Shown: positions 46,743 to 58,349, counted from the stretch's first letter. The stretch is DNA of 64,000 bases from Anolis sagrei (GCF_037176765.1 NC_090022.1:85509891-85573890), one strand, 5' to 3'. Made by a program: numbers and translations. Notes: generated by a model not told the origin, from the sequence alone.

Positions 46743-48037
46743 AGTATTTGGGAACCAAAAGAAGCATTTCAATCTGACTCAAATTAACTCTGTTTAATAT
46801 TTGAATCCTTCTTTCCTAATCCTTTTCATTAACATTGTATATTCACAATTCATTGTTATTTATCAATAGAGGGTGCAACTATAGAGCTTTCTGCAGTTGC
46901 TGAAACTACGTTCAGGAGCACTGTAAAGCCTTCTAGTTTGGATCTCAAAATTTGCTTTGACTATGTTTTGAATTCAGTGAATGCTATGGCTGACTACAAG
47001 ATCAAAATGCCTTTACAATGCAAGGTACTGTCTAAACATTTCAGTGAAATGTCAGATACCAGTTTTTAAGAAATACAATAGCCAGATTGTGTCTTTCTAT
47101 TGTTAGGGTGATGTCAAGTACAGATCAAATCCCACTCTGTGTCAAACTTGGAAAAGTTATTTTTTGGGCTCTAATTCCCCAAATCTCCCAGCCATTCTGG
47201 TTAATGTTTACATTAGCAGAGGAGGGGGGTGGAAAAGGCAGCCACATTTAATACCATGTTGAAAATCATTATGTTTGCCTGTAGGAGGAATCTACTGGGT
47301 TCATCACTCTGCATCCAGCTGGAATGCCCCCTCAGTTACACGGATGAAGGAATTATGTAAATAATATAAATCTGGTCTAAGATAACAACCATCACATTGC
47401 AGCATTTGCTGCAATTGTTCTTCGCGAACACATATTTTCAACAAAGGCCAGCAGTACAACAAAGACTTGTACCAATCCATATTAGATACGTTTATATTCT
47501 GAGCTCTACCAATCCACTCAATTTTCTCTCCTCTGTAGCAGGAACAAAACCCAATTTGGATTTCATATAGATTCTAAGCCTAGTCTTCAATGAACCAGAA
47601 AGTTGCAGCTGACTCTGGATTTTATCTATTTCAGCTGATGAATGCTATTTCATGCAACAAATTCTAGGCAGAGCAAAAGGGAGAATGTTTGTTACACGGA
47701 GAATTTGGTCAGTTCAACTTCCGCCTGCCCTATAAATGGCTGTAATCCAAAGTCAGAAACAAATTTCTCACCTCAGTGAGAACTATTCAGTCCAAAGTAG
47801 GGTGTATCTCTTGTCCTAAATCATCCTCTTTTCACTTCTCACTGTGGCAGATTACAAACAGAACAAAACTTTTGCTGGCTTTAATCTGGCCTAATTTCTG
47901 ACCCCAAGGAAAAGTCCAGTATTTTTTTAGGTGACCACAGGATGATTGCTGAGTACACAATAAGGAGCGGTAGCAATCACAATTGTCTCATATTGCACAA
48001 TATTCAAACATCCAGAGCCAGAAAACCCACATTAACA
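46743..48037. other. Unassigned intergenic DNA
   Basis: A weak MITE-like phrase near 47110-47230 (ttttttgggctctaattccc). No gene recognised. Confidence 0.4.
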
Positions 48038-48450
48038 TGTTGTTGTTGTTTATTTGTTCAGATGCTTCTGACTCTTTGTGACCTCATGGACCAGCCTACG
48101 TCAGAGCTCCCTGTCGGGCTGTCACTACCTTCAGCTCCAAGGTCAAGCCAGTCCCTTCAAACATAACATCCATCCATCTTTCACTTGGACAGCCCCTCTT
48201 TCTTTTTCTTTCCATTTTTCCCTCATTATCTTCTCTAAGCTTTTCTGTTTTCTCATGATATGGCCAAATACTTCATCTTTGCTTCTAATATCCTTCCCTC
48301 CAATGAGCAGTCAGGCTTTATTTCCTGGAGTATGGACTAGTTTGATCTTCTTGTGGTCCAAGGCACTCTCAGAATTTTCCTCCAACACCATAGTTCAAAA
48401 GTGTTTATCTTCCTTTGCTCAGCCTTCCTTATGATCCAGCTCCACATCCA
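48038..48450 (-). mobile_element. BovB (RTE) LINE 3' part
   Basis: Uninterrupted counterpart of the 22.7/25.3-kb pieces: tgttgttgtttatttgttca, ctttgtgacctcatggacc, aacatccatccatctttc, ccatttttccctcattatc, gcactctcagaattttcc. Diverged, no open frame. Confidence 0.85.
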
Positions 48451-48689
48451 TTGACATGATATGCAATATTTATTTTGAATAGCTATCAGCCTTGTTTTGG
48501 TAATAGGGTGGGGTGTGGGACAACAAGATGTAATAGACTTTATAGTACATATGACTGAAACTCACAGACATTGTGTACAACTCTTGAGGTGACAATGCCA
48601 TAAAACGCCTACTCTGTAGATCAAGGCCAGATTCTGATTGTACAGAGCAATAATTAGGTATGTATGTATATGTGAGAGCAAGTGTAGTG

Positions 48690-48780
48690 AAGTGGTTTTA
48701 GTACTGAGTTCTGTGATAGGTTCACCTTAGGGTTGCTATTAGCTGGAAACAACTGAAAGCATCAACAAGACTCTCAGCAG
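48690..48780 (+). repeat. Sauria SINE remnant
   Basis: Head gtgtagtgaagtggttttag and end aggttcaccttagggttgct with the middle missing. Confidence 0.6.
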
Positions 48781-49469
48781 TAGTCTGGAGTGATACAAAC
48801 TAACTATATTCTTTTCTTAAAGAATATGCTTTGGTCTTAAAGTTTTTCCAGCTTTCTTATCATCATAAGCGCTCTAAGTTATCTATAAATGGTTATCAGC
48901 CTCAAAAACAGAACTACATATATTAATGTTCTTGACATTGCTGCTGTCGCTTCCTTAGATAATGCATTTCAGTGGGATGCTGCTTAGTTTCAAAAAGAAA
49001 GATGAATAATGTTTGAAAGAAATTACTCTGGGATTTAGTCAAGTCTCCTAAGTCATGAGGTCATTGGTAGAATTTAGATTTGATGATGACGATGGCACTT
49101 ATGAAGCAACCAGGGAGTAGAAATTATCCTAAACTTAAAATTCGAAGATATTCTTTTCCGTGAACTGGAACCACAGCCAAAGTAAACATCTTTCTGTTCC
49201 TGTGACCTTGTACTAGAATTGAACTCTGTTTAGGAAAAGTTCAACACTAGTTTGAAACAAGTAATTCAATAATCAGGATGTTTTTTTTTTTTTAAAAAAA
49301 AGATATGGAAGGCAAGAAAAAAAATTTAAGGACAGATTTTTAGAACCTTTCTAGAGTATTAAAAGGAGAGGGAGTGGGCATTGATGCTTTCACTTCTCTC
49401 CTTTCTGCCACCATTTTAATAAACTTCTGTATTTAAAAGAAGATCATAAGAAAGAGGCATGGGGAAGCT

Positions 49470-50000
49470 TTTTAATTTGGAGGCCACATGGTGGGCTGGG
49501 CAGGGAAGGTTTCACACATGGCAGTTTGCCTGGTCCATGGCCTCACCCAGGAGGTTGTGCTCATCAACTCCATCCCCGGGTAGAACCTCTTCCTGGCCTG
49601 CACCTTGACCGCCACTGCCATGGGACTCAGTTGCTCTTCACCAGCACACTCCCCTTCTTCTGTGCCTCTGACCCTGGTGACAAGGTGGGCAGCTCTTCCT
49701 CCTCCACCACTGCCACCTGGACAGGCAGCCACCTAGGGCTCTCCTTCCCTTCCTTCCTGCTCCTGTTGTTCTTCTTTCTGAGAGGGAACTTGCCCTTGAG
49801 AAAGGTGGCAGCAGCAGTGAAGGAGGAAGAGGAGATGGAAGAGGAGCTGGAAGGGGTGGGGTGGAGGCCTGGAAAAAAGGGAACACACTGGCTCCATAAG
49901 CACCAGTGAGAAGCAGCTAAGCCCAGTGGAGGTAGAGGCCAAGGTGCATGCCAGGAAGAGGCTCTGGCTGGGGCCGGTGACTTCTCTGGTCTCCTCTCAG
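49470..50000. repeat. GC-rich imperfect inverted repeat, unassigned
   Basis: Two arms (about 49540-49735 and 49800-49985) are diverged inverted copies around a pyrimidine-rich centre. The clearest pair is ccaaggtgcatgccaggaag on the + strand (about 49948) against tcaaggtgcaggccaggaag on the minus strand (about 49600). Translated, the arms give EKQLSPVEVEAKVHARKRLW and EEQLSPMAVAVKVQARKRFY. The minus arm also reads VDEHNLLGEAMDQANCHV before a stop in another frame. It may be an inverted duplication of an old coding fragment (pseudogene) or a foldback element. I do not recognise the parent, and the long frames in all phases here are not called as genes. Confidence 0.5.
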
Positions 50001-50118
50001 GATGAGGACATGGGCAGGCTGCCATGTCCCCATGCTTATAAGAAGGTGAATGAGAGGAAGGCCTGAGAAAAGAGCCCAAAAGGCTACCTCTTGCCCCCGA
50101 CGTGGGTTTGCCCATACC

Positions 50119-50419
50119 CAGAAGCGGCCCTAGGTAATTTTCAATGGTAAGCAAACAGTATTTTGGCACCCCCCCCCCCAACCAATTACTGATATATATT
50201 TTCTGTTCATCATGGGAGTTCTGTGTGCCATATTTCATTCAGTTCCATCATTGGTGGAGTCCAGAATGCTTTTTGATTGTAGGTGAACTATACATCTCAG
50301 TAACTACAACTCGCATATGTCAAGGTCTATTTTCCCCCAAGAGCGCCTCAAGAGTGCCCCTGGGCAAAATCAACTATACTGCAAATGCTTACTTTGCATA
50401 ATGGGTTGAGCCGCCCCTG
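50119..50419. mobile_element. hAT transposon with perfect 8-bp duplication, SPIN-like interior
   Basis: 301 bp, CAGAAGCGGCCC to gagccgcccctg. Flanks 50111-50118 and 50420-50427 are both cccatacc. Interior in reverse orientation shares gttccatcattggtggagt and tgattgtaggtgaactatac with the SPIN-like elements. Non-coding. Confidence 0.88.
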
Positions 50420-50661
50420 CCCATACCTGCTCTAAATGAACAAGAGGTTCTCGCAGTACAAACACATGTAGTGTCCACTGAACTCTGGGCCCAGCTCTGA
50501 GATTTAAAGACTGGATGATCTCTGATCCTTAGGGTAAGAGAGACACTTAGGGTGAGAGTAGTGCCCTGAAATGCATCTACTGTCATTAGCTTGATGTGTT
50601 GTTAATGCTACTGTTGGCTTTAGAAAGAAGGTGTTGTGAACTCACCAAGAGTTTCACTTCT

Positions 50662-50826
50662 TCCTTCCCTTCCCTTCCCTTCCCTTCCCTTCCCTTCCCT
50701 TCCCTTCCCTTCCCTTCCCTTCCCTTCCCTTCCCTTCCCTTCCCTTCCCTTCCCTTCCCTTCCCTCCCCTCCCCTCCCCTCCCCTCCCCTCCCCTCCCCT
50801 CCCCTCCCCTTCCCTTCCCTTCCCTT
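50662..50826. repeat. (TTCCC)n/(CTCCC)n pentanucleotide satellite
   Basis: About 20 TTCCC units, then about nine CTCCC units, then a few TTCCC units. It produces long Pro/Ser/Leu or Gly/Arg/Glu-Lys frames in both strands; none is a gene. Confidence 0.97.
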
Positions 50827-51102
50827 CATGACTGGGCAAGAACTCAGTGGGAAGGAGAGGTCAGTATCGGGAAATATTTCCTAATTTGTTAGATATGGTG
50901 TTTCTTGTTTTAGTTCCAATTCCTGGGCAACTGTTTTATCAGTTAACCAGGCTTGATGACACAAAGAGATCCAGCAGAGTGACTGTTGCTGAGCATCCTG
51001 GTGCACAGTGTGTCCTGTTGCATCCCAAGGCACATGTCCTATGGTGTGTGCCCCAGTGCACAATGCATTCCATAGAGCAACAGATGTCTTGCGCATTGTC
51101 CC

Positions 51103-51535
51103 ACTATTGTTGTTGTTGTATGCTTTCCAATCATGACCCTAAGGCAACTCCATCACAGGGGCTGTATCCATACTGCAGAATTATGGCAGTTTGGTACCGC
51201 ATTAACTGCTATGGCTCAAAGGAATGGAATTCTGAAATCAGTAATTTTGTGAGATATTTAACCTTCTCTGTCGGAGAGACCTGGCACCACAACAAATTAC
51301 AAATTACAAAAATCATTAAATGGAACCATGACAGTCATGGTGGCATCAATCTGCTATAATTCTGCAGTGTACATGGTCTTGCATTTTCCTGGCAAGATTT
51401 GTTCAGAATTGCCCCCTTCCGTGACTGTGTGACTTGCCCAAAGTCACCCAGGAGTTTCCATGGCCAAGCAGGGATCTGATCTTTGGTATCCAGAATTGTA
51501 CTGCAATGCTCAAACCACTACACCATGCTGGCTGT
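51103..51535 (-). repeat. Sauria SINE split by a MITE
   Basis: Minus-strand SINE: BovB-like 3' end ttgttgttgttgtatgcttt with gaccctaaggcaactccatc (51103-51157), then after the MITE cttgcattttcctggcaaga, gtgacttgcccaaagtcacc and the tRNA-like head aaaccactacaccatgctgg (51377-51535). Confidence 0.85.
51158..51376. mobile_element. MITE nested in the Sauria SINE
   Basis: Ends gggctgtatccatactgcag and ctgcagtgtacatggtc are inverted; the interior has gcattaactgctatggctca, as in 40258-40392 and 46577-46742. Confidence 0.8.
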
Positions 51536-51539
51536 CAAT

Positions 51540-54065
51540 GCATCACTGAAATTCACTAACATGGTTGAATTTCATGTCAGAGATGTCGTTCTGTCCTTGT
51601 AAAGTTTTGTACCACAGCCTCTGATACAGGATCATAATTGGCCTGTGTTTACTGTTCCTCTTGAGCAGATGGATGTAAAAAGAATGTGTAGGAATTGAAA
51701 TTCTGATGGATGTGGTGCAGTGAGTGTAGCATCCATGTCTTCCAAACACAATTTTCACAAGCTGCATATGTATAATTGCAGCCAGTTTATAAGAGTGACA
51801 GTGCAGCCCTCACAGTTTGATGTTCATCTGTATGAAATGTGGCAAAAGCAGCTCAAAGTGGATGAACAAGCAGTCAATCAGAGAGTTAAGTACTGAAAAG
51901 CTGAACTGGAATTTGCAGGGACAAGTAATGTCAAACAGTGTTTGAAGGAGAAATTCTTTATATGGCCTAGGATATGCAAAGAACACAGTGTCGGCAAGCA
52001 CTCAGACTCCTTTGTCGTAAACAGAGAAGATAAAGCATGATATATTATTTCCAAAAAAGGAGAAAGAAAACACTGGAAGATTAAGTACAGATTTCTGAGG
52101 CATTTATGGAAAAGTGCTGAGCTGCTTGACTTTCTTTAATGAAAAAATATGGGTTCAAGAACAGGTTGAACTGACAGAAAGCTCTACCCCGACCACCATC
52201 TGTTGTGGGTTTGCATATGTTAACCTTTTCTTACTATCACAGTAGGTAGGTGTATGTGTATGCATAGGTTACATGGGCATGATCCTATGTCCCCCCCCCC
52301 CTCCCCCTAAGCATAGATAGAATTGTGGAGTATATGAGACACAGAGAAGACAAGGACAAACAATATGCTTAATATGCTGTTAAGCATATCCACACACAGA
52401 TTTCTCTTATGTATGTATCCCAAAAGATTTCTCTTTTTGGGATGATGCAGCGGTTGGTATTCCCTCTTGCCTCTGCAACAGCAAATGCCTTATCGCCTCC
52501 ATTACTGAAAAGCCACCCCAAACAAAAGGGTCACAAAAGGGTGAAACAAAGACACTACCACTGCTGTCATCATTTTACATCTGACTATGGGCATATAATC
52601 TGTGATCCTGCCTGCTCCCCACAAAGCATGAAATGGCTGTGTGGGTCTGCTTCAGGGCCTTTTCAGAAAGTCAGGTGCAGGGGGAGAGTATATGGCTCAG
52701 TCTAGCATAGATCCCCATGTGGATCTTTATGCAAAGTTGGATTATGGCAACATGTGAGACACACAGTTGAACCCTATTGTCCCCACTGCATCTCTTGTTC
52801 TCGTTACTAAACTACATTACCTCTTCGTGCATAATTCTGCATCAATATAAAACAAGATTCCTCCTACTGATAAAAGTTTTCTATGCCAATCCTCCTTCTC
52901 CGACAGCCATATTCCATGCACAATTTGATTTTTATTTAAAAGTTTGGCAAAATTTTATATAAGGGTCAAAATCCTGTAATGGAACAAAGGCAGGGGATAA
53001 AACAAACAAGAAAACAATGTTGTACTAGCATCCTCACATTATTAGCAACTATACTCTTCTGAATGCATTGAACTGACATATTTAGCAGAACTTATAGTTA
53101 ATGCTCCTCTCCAATGGGGGACCAGGTCAGGTTGTAAGTCCTTCACCAGTGGTTCGTGTTCCAGATGTTTTAGAATTCAACTCCCCAAAACCCTAGTCAG
53201 CTTGCCTGAGTATTTGCAAAGAACACTGGCAAGACTAAGGATAAAGAGATGCACATTTATCCACAGTGCTGGGATTGCTTGAGATGAATCTCCACAGTTG
53301 GCACTACTGATGGGATATTAGCAGAGATCTCCACAGTGATGGGACAGAGGAAGACTAATGGTGAGAGCATCAGAGTATTACATATTACCCGAGTCATGCT
53401 TATCTTTCCAGTTTTGTCCTTGCAAACGCTATGGGATTATATATATGCCATGCTTCTGTTGGACTGCATGGTAGACAGATATAATTAAGCAGTACATGAA
53501 CACCTGAAAAGATCATAGATTTTTAATAAATAACAAATAAACAAAGGTAATATGAATCAGAAGTTCCAATGAAAGGAAGCCACTATGTCTTAAGCACTGG
53601 CAGATGGTGATTTAGGCCAGTGAATCCAGTCTGGATTTTAGCTGATCTTAAAAGTAGTTATTCAAGGTGCCAAACCTATTTTTGGTGACATAGAATACAG
53701 TTTGTTTAATGTGTGGGAAAAACTGGTATAGATTCATCACTTTGCTGACATCAAAACTCCCAAAACTTCTGCTTGATTTCAAAGATTATCATCTTTGAAG
53801 GACTATGTCACCAGCATCTGGCAGGAATAGTGAACTATTTCACCATTTTTCTCATCTTCGACAATAAAGGTTGTCTCAATATGTCAAGACACATTGCCAA
53901 AATTGTCAATTGCTGTGACAGTTTTTGCCCCCAAGTGGGAGTGAAAATATTACCATGTTTTTCAGCAGCAGCATAACACACATACACAAATACAGGATTC
54001 AGCAGTAGCAGCAATATCCCACAACTTCAACAATTTTAGTGGAAAATATGTTTTTATATGTAAAA
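51540..54065. other. Unassigned intergenic DNA
   Basis: A C run at about 52290-52302. No gene or clear repeat recognised. Confidence 0.45.
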
Positions 54066-54346
54066 AGGGAGCCCCCGGTGGCGCAGTGGATTAAACCCCT
54101 GTGCCGGCAGGACTGAAGACCGACAGGTCGCAAGTTCAAATCCGGGGAGAGGCGGATGAGCTCCCTCTATCAGCTCCAGCTCCTCATGTGGGGACATGAG
54201 AGAAGCCTCCCACAACGATAATAAAAACATCAAATCATCCGGGCGTCCCCTGGGCAACGTCCTTGCAGGCGGCCAATTCTCTCACACCAGAAGTGACTTG
54301 CAGTTTCTCAAGTCACTTCTGTCACGGCAAAAATAAAAATAAAATG
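54066..54346 (+). repeat. tRNA-derived SINE, type A, near full length
   Basis: Least diverged copy here: gagcccccggtggcgcagtg (A box region), gcaagttcaaatccgggg (B box region), gtggggacatgagagaagc, gggcgtcccctgggcaacg, ccagaagtgacttgcag and an A-rich end. Confidence 0.92.
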
Positions 54347-54482
54347 TAAAATACATTTACATTTCTTTTCAAAAAGGAAATATGCAAAGATAATGACAGA
54401 TTTCTACCTCCAGCTAGTTTCTTATGGTATAGTATACTCCTGTGATTGGTCTCCTGTTTGGTATTTCTGGTGTTGTAACATG

Positions 54483-54665
54483 GAGAGCAAACATGGTGTA
54501 GTGGTTTTTGAGTTGGACTATGGCTCTGGAGACCAGGGTTCGATTTCATGTTAGACCATCAAAAACTGCTGGGTGACGTGTCATGCATTCTCGGCCTTAG
54601 AAAATCCATAATTATTTTAGGATTGATGTAAGTCAGAAATGAATGGAAGGCTTACAGCCACAACA
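54483..54665 (+). repeat. Sauria SINE
   Basis: Head aacatggtgtagtggttttt, gagaccagggttcgatttc (B box), ctgctgggtgac and a diverged 3' end taagtcagaaatgaatgga. Internal shortening. Confidence 0.8.
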
Positions 54666-54894
54666 TGAACTGAAAGCATTGCAAATTTTAAAATAGATTT
54701 TTATGGTCATCACACCAGTACAATGACCACCAGGGAGCCATGTCAACAAAGGGATTTCTGAGACACTGGGGAAAAGGGTGGTGAGTGAACAAGTGTCCAC
54801 CCTTCTCCTGATAGAGAGGCAAATTATGGCAAGCTCTTGGGACAGGACCATGCAGAGTCATTGAAGAGACTAGCTTCTTTTTCTTCCTCTACAG

Positions 54895-55021
54895 CAGTGG
54901 TTCTCAACCTGTGGGTCATTGGGTGTTTTGGACTACAACTCCCAGAAATCCCAGCCAGTTGTTAGGATTTCTGGGAGTTGAAGGCCAAAACATCTGGGGA
55001 CCCACAGGTTGAGAACAACTG
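54895..55021. mobile_element. Short hAT MITE with near-perfect 8-bp duplication
   Basis: cagtggttctcaacctgtgg to gttgagaacaactg. Flanks ctctacag and ttctacag match at 7 of 8. Interior palindrome around gggatttctggg as in 11878-12012. Confidence 0.88.
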
Positions 55022-55029
55022 TTCTACAG

Positions 55030-55477
55030 TGTTCAAAGTCTCCCTGCTTCCACCATTCTGTTGGTACCGTAGTTAAGAGTGAAAAGAGCATCTGTTTATA
55101 AGGACACTATGCAGAGAGACCTCCAAAGAATCCCAACAGAAGATGTCCTGATGGCCTACCACCTCAATAGAGCATGATGAAAAAGAAACATAGAGTAAGT
55201 CAGAGGTGATTGATGTATTGGTGACATGAAAGGCCCACCATTTTCCACTCTCTTCAGTAATAAATGGTTGTCTTCTAGCGCCACCACCTGGAACAACTCC
55301 TGGGAATGGTGGCCTTCAAGACTATGCCATTCAGGGTTCCCAGAAGGACACTGCGTTTGAGCAACATCCTTCTGAAACCTGTAGTAGAACTGGGAGTCAC
55401 TCAGAGTAGGGAGAACTCAGGGATATGGACTAGGCTAACTAAGCCTTTCTCATTCCTGAAATCTCAACTGAAACTAT
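55030..55477. other. Unassigned intergenic DNA
   Basis: Nothing recognised. Confidence 0.45.
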
Positions 55478-55812
55478 AGGTTGAACATCTCTTATCTTCA
55501 ATTTCAAATTCTTTCAAACTTGTCCGCATAGGTGGCTGAAACAAAGACACCTTTGCTTTCTAATGGTTCAGTGTACACACACTTTGCTTCATGCAGTTAT
55601 TAAAATGTTCCATAAAATAGCACTCCGGTGTATGTGAAACAGACATTAATTTTTGTTTAGACTTGGGTCTAGTCTTGGGTTCCATTTAGACTTGGGCCCC
55701 TGAATTATCTCATTATGTAGGGCAATATGGGCATTCTAAAATCTGGGGAAAAAACCCTGACATTCCAAACTCTTCTGATCCCAAACATTTATGAGAAGGG
55801 GCACTCTAAAGG
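55478..55812 (+). mobile_element. Tigger-like (pogo/Tc1-mariner) non-autonomous transposon
   Basis: gttgaacatctcttatcttc at the left and 'ttctgatcccaaacatttatgagaagggg'-type right end are inverse ends; the interior has ggtggctgaaacaaagacac and gacttgggtcc. Similar MITEs are widespread in amniotes; the superfamily name is from memory. Confidence 0.6.
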
Positions 55813-55951
55813 TAACTGATTGGGATGGAATTAGAAAAACATAATCAAACTGTATTTTCTGGCTACAGGGAGAAAAGGAAGAGGAGGAAGCTGGCCTGTG
55901 AGTGATAGATTAAAAGGGAGCCAAGAGTGTCAAGCCCATTTTCATCTAGGG

Positions 55952-56402
55952 CAGTGTTTCTCAACCTTCCAAATGCCGTGATCCCTTAATACAGTTCCTT
56001 ATGTTACCATACAATTATTTCCCCAACCATACAATTATTTTCGTTGCTACTTTATAACTGAACTTTTGCTGCTGTTATGAATCATAATGTAAATATCTGA
56101 TATGCAGGATGTATTTTCATTCACTGGACCAAATTAGGTGCAAATACCCAATACACCCAAATTTGAATACTGGTGGGGGTGCGGGGGGGATTGACTTTGT
56201 CATTTGGGAGTTGGAGTTGCTGGGATTTATAGTTCACTTACAATCAAAGAACCTAACCAATTATAGAATTGGGCCAAACTTCCCACACAGAACCCCCATG
56301 ACCAACAGAAAATACTGTGTTTTCAGATGGTCTTTGGTGACCCCTATGACACCCCCATCGTTAACCCCCCAGGAGTCCCAACTTCCAGGTTGAGAAATGC
56401 TG
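55952..56402 (+). mobile_element. SPIN-like non-autonomous hAT with perfect 8-bp duplication
   Basis: 451 bp from cagtgtttctcaaccttcc to gttgagaaatgctg. Flanks 55944-55951 and 56403-56410 are both atctaggg. The interior gtaatgtaaatatctgat type phrase and gaccaacagaaaatactg match 497-1528. No transposase. Confidence 0.92.
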
Positions 56403-56760
56403 ATCTAGGGCCACATCAGCCTAAGGGTTGTCTCCAAAGGTTCAACTGTAACTGTAAGACTATATAAATGTAACTATGTTGCCCTGGTACTGAAAGCCTT
56501 GTGGGCCACATAAAATGAGGTGATGGCCAGATTTGGGCTGTGAGCTGAGCTCTCCATAAAAAATTGGACCACCTTAGAAGGTGTGTTGCTGTGTCACCCA
56601 GGGAACCCATGATTGAACCTGTAGGTGTCAAATGGGCCTTCTACTCATAGCTTTTCAGTCAAGGAGAAGAAAGAAGGCACCAACTGCAGGAGCTCCTTTG
56701 TAGGAAGTGCCTATCAAGGAGTTCCAGGCAGAGGCATTGATGGATTTCTTGATTTATTGT
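56403..56760. other. Unassigned intergenic DNA
   Basis: Nothing recognised. Confidence 0.4.
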
Positions 56761-56764
56761 GTCA

Positions 56765-57426
56765 GAAGTGAATAGATACTACAGTTATAAAGTATGGAAA
56801 AACCAACATTCAAGTGAAAAACTTGGCATTATACTACATTTCCTTTGACTAAAAGCTGGCCACGTAGAGTGCCTCTGGTGTTGCTGTGAAAAGGTCCTCC
56901 ATTGTGCAGGTGGCAGGGCTCAGGCCGCATAGTAGTAGGTGCTCTGTGGTTTGCTCTTCTCCACACTCACATGTCGCAGATTTCATTTTGTAGTCTCATT
57001 TCTTAAGACTGGCTCTGCATCTCATGGTGCCAGAGCGCAGTCTGTTCAGCGCCTTCCAAGTCACCCAGTTTTCTGCGTGTCCTGATTGAAGTTCCGGGTT
57101 TTAACCTGCCACTTTTGGACTCTGGCTTGCTGAGGTGTTCCTGAGAGTATCTCTGTAGATCAGGCATGGGCAAACTTGGATCCTCCCTTCAGGTGTTTTA
57201 GACTTCAACTCACACAATTCCTATCAGCCTCAGTCCCTTTCCATTTCTCCATCAGCTGCTTAAGCAGAAAGGAATGGAAGGAAAAGAAGAGACCTGAGGC
57301 TGATAGGAATTGTGGAAATTGAAGTCCAAAATACCTGGAGGGTCCAAGTTGCCCATGCCTGTTGTAGATCTTAGAAAGCTATTTCTTGATTTAAGACATG
57401 GCAAGCTGGCCGATATCTGTACCGAT
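56765..57426 (-). mobile_element. Decayed LINE C-terminal region with CCHC finger
   Basis: The minus strand reads SATCECGEEQTTEHLLLC (about 56930-56985), the Cys-x-Cys...His...Cys motif found after the reverse transcriptase in several LINE clades, then SPATCTMEDLFTATPEAL. Upstream YRPACHVLNQEIAF-like sequence lies beyond an inserted hAT MITE at 57161-57361. No single frame spans it. The clade is not certain. Confidence 0.6.
57161..57361. mobile_element. hAT MITE (CAGGCATGGGCAAACTTGG ends)
   Basis: 201 bp, caggcatgggcaaacttgg to ccaagttgcccatgcctg. Flanks ctgtagat and ttgtagat match at 7 of 8. A long palindrome around caattcctatcagcctcag. It interrupts the old LINE. Confidence 0.88.
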
Positions 57427-57896
57427 CAGTGATTCCCAACCTGTGGTCCGTGGACCACCAGTGGTCTGCAAGAACTAAAATATGGTCCGTAGCTTCACTG
57501 CTACTATACCATTGCAATGAGAGTGATTGGTTTCTTATAGTGCCAAGTGTTAACAAAATCCACAAGTAATACCACAACCCAACCAAATATTTTTTTTCCT
57601 TGGTGTCTTTGTTTTTAGGCCTGTTCCTGAGGTTATTTGGGGTCCTGATTCAGAAAATTGCATTGGATAGACCGCATCAGCTCTAGATTATTAAATATGG
57701 TTTTCTGTGGGCTTAGAAGATGGCAACTACTGGGTGGTATATGTCTGTATCAGAAACTAGGGCTGATGTGGCCTATCCAGAACCCCAAATAACCAAACCG
57801 AATCTAAAGCTGACCAAAACCAGATTCCTAAACCTTTTGGTCTTGATGTTGGAGTGGTCCCTGGTCCAAGAAAAAAAAAAAGGTTGGGAACCACTG
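57427..57896. mobile_element. hAT transposon (CAGTGATTCCCAACCTGTGG ends), non-autonomous
   Basis: 470 bp, ending ggttgggaaccactg. Flanks gtaccgat and gtacagag agree at 6 of 8. The same left end recurs at 63930. The 110-residue frame overlapping its right end is not a gene. Confidence 0.8.
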
Positions 57897-57974
57897 GTAC
57901 AGAGGATGGCCTGGAGACATCCATGCCTTGATTCTTTTATGACTGGCTGCTACTTCCAGATAAATACGACGCCG

Positions 57975-58080
57975 GGAGAAATGAGAGAAGCCTCCACGCA
58001 GGAGGGCAATACATGGGGGCGTCCCCTGAGCAACGTTTTTGTAGAGGGCTGATTCTCTCACCCCAGAAGCGACTTGCAGG
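57975..58080 (+). repeat. tRNA-derived SINE type A, 3' part
   Basis: gagaaatgagagaagcctcc, ggcgtcccctgagcaacg and ccagaagcgacttgcag; the head is missing or diverged. Confidence 0.75.
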
Positions 58081-58184
58081 GTGCATTGGGGGAGAAAGGG
58101 AGGGAAAACAATGTGGTAAAGATGACTGGAATGGAACAAGGAATATGAGATTGGTTATGATTCTACTATGAGACGAAGCGGATT

Positions 58185-58349
58185 ATTTAGTGTAACTTTG
58201 TAATTGTTGTATTGCTAATATGTTGTTTGTAATTGCCTTTTTGTAAATTGCCTTTTATATGTGTTGTACACCGCCATGAGTCGCCCTAAAGGGCTGAGAA
58301 TGGCGGTTAACAAATGCATCAAATAAATAAATAAATAAATAAATAAAAC
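58185..58349 (+). repeat. L2-type LINE/SINE 3' end upstream of ARSI
   Basis: T-rich lead, ccgccatgagtcgccctaaa, gggctgagaatggcgg and an (AAAT)n tail at 58322-58349. About 100 bp later the CpG island begins. Confidence 0.7.

Noticed and set aside
50596-50892. PSLPFPSLPF-type repeat protein
   Set aside because: Translation of the TTCCC satellite; open on both strands by periodicity alone.
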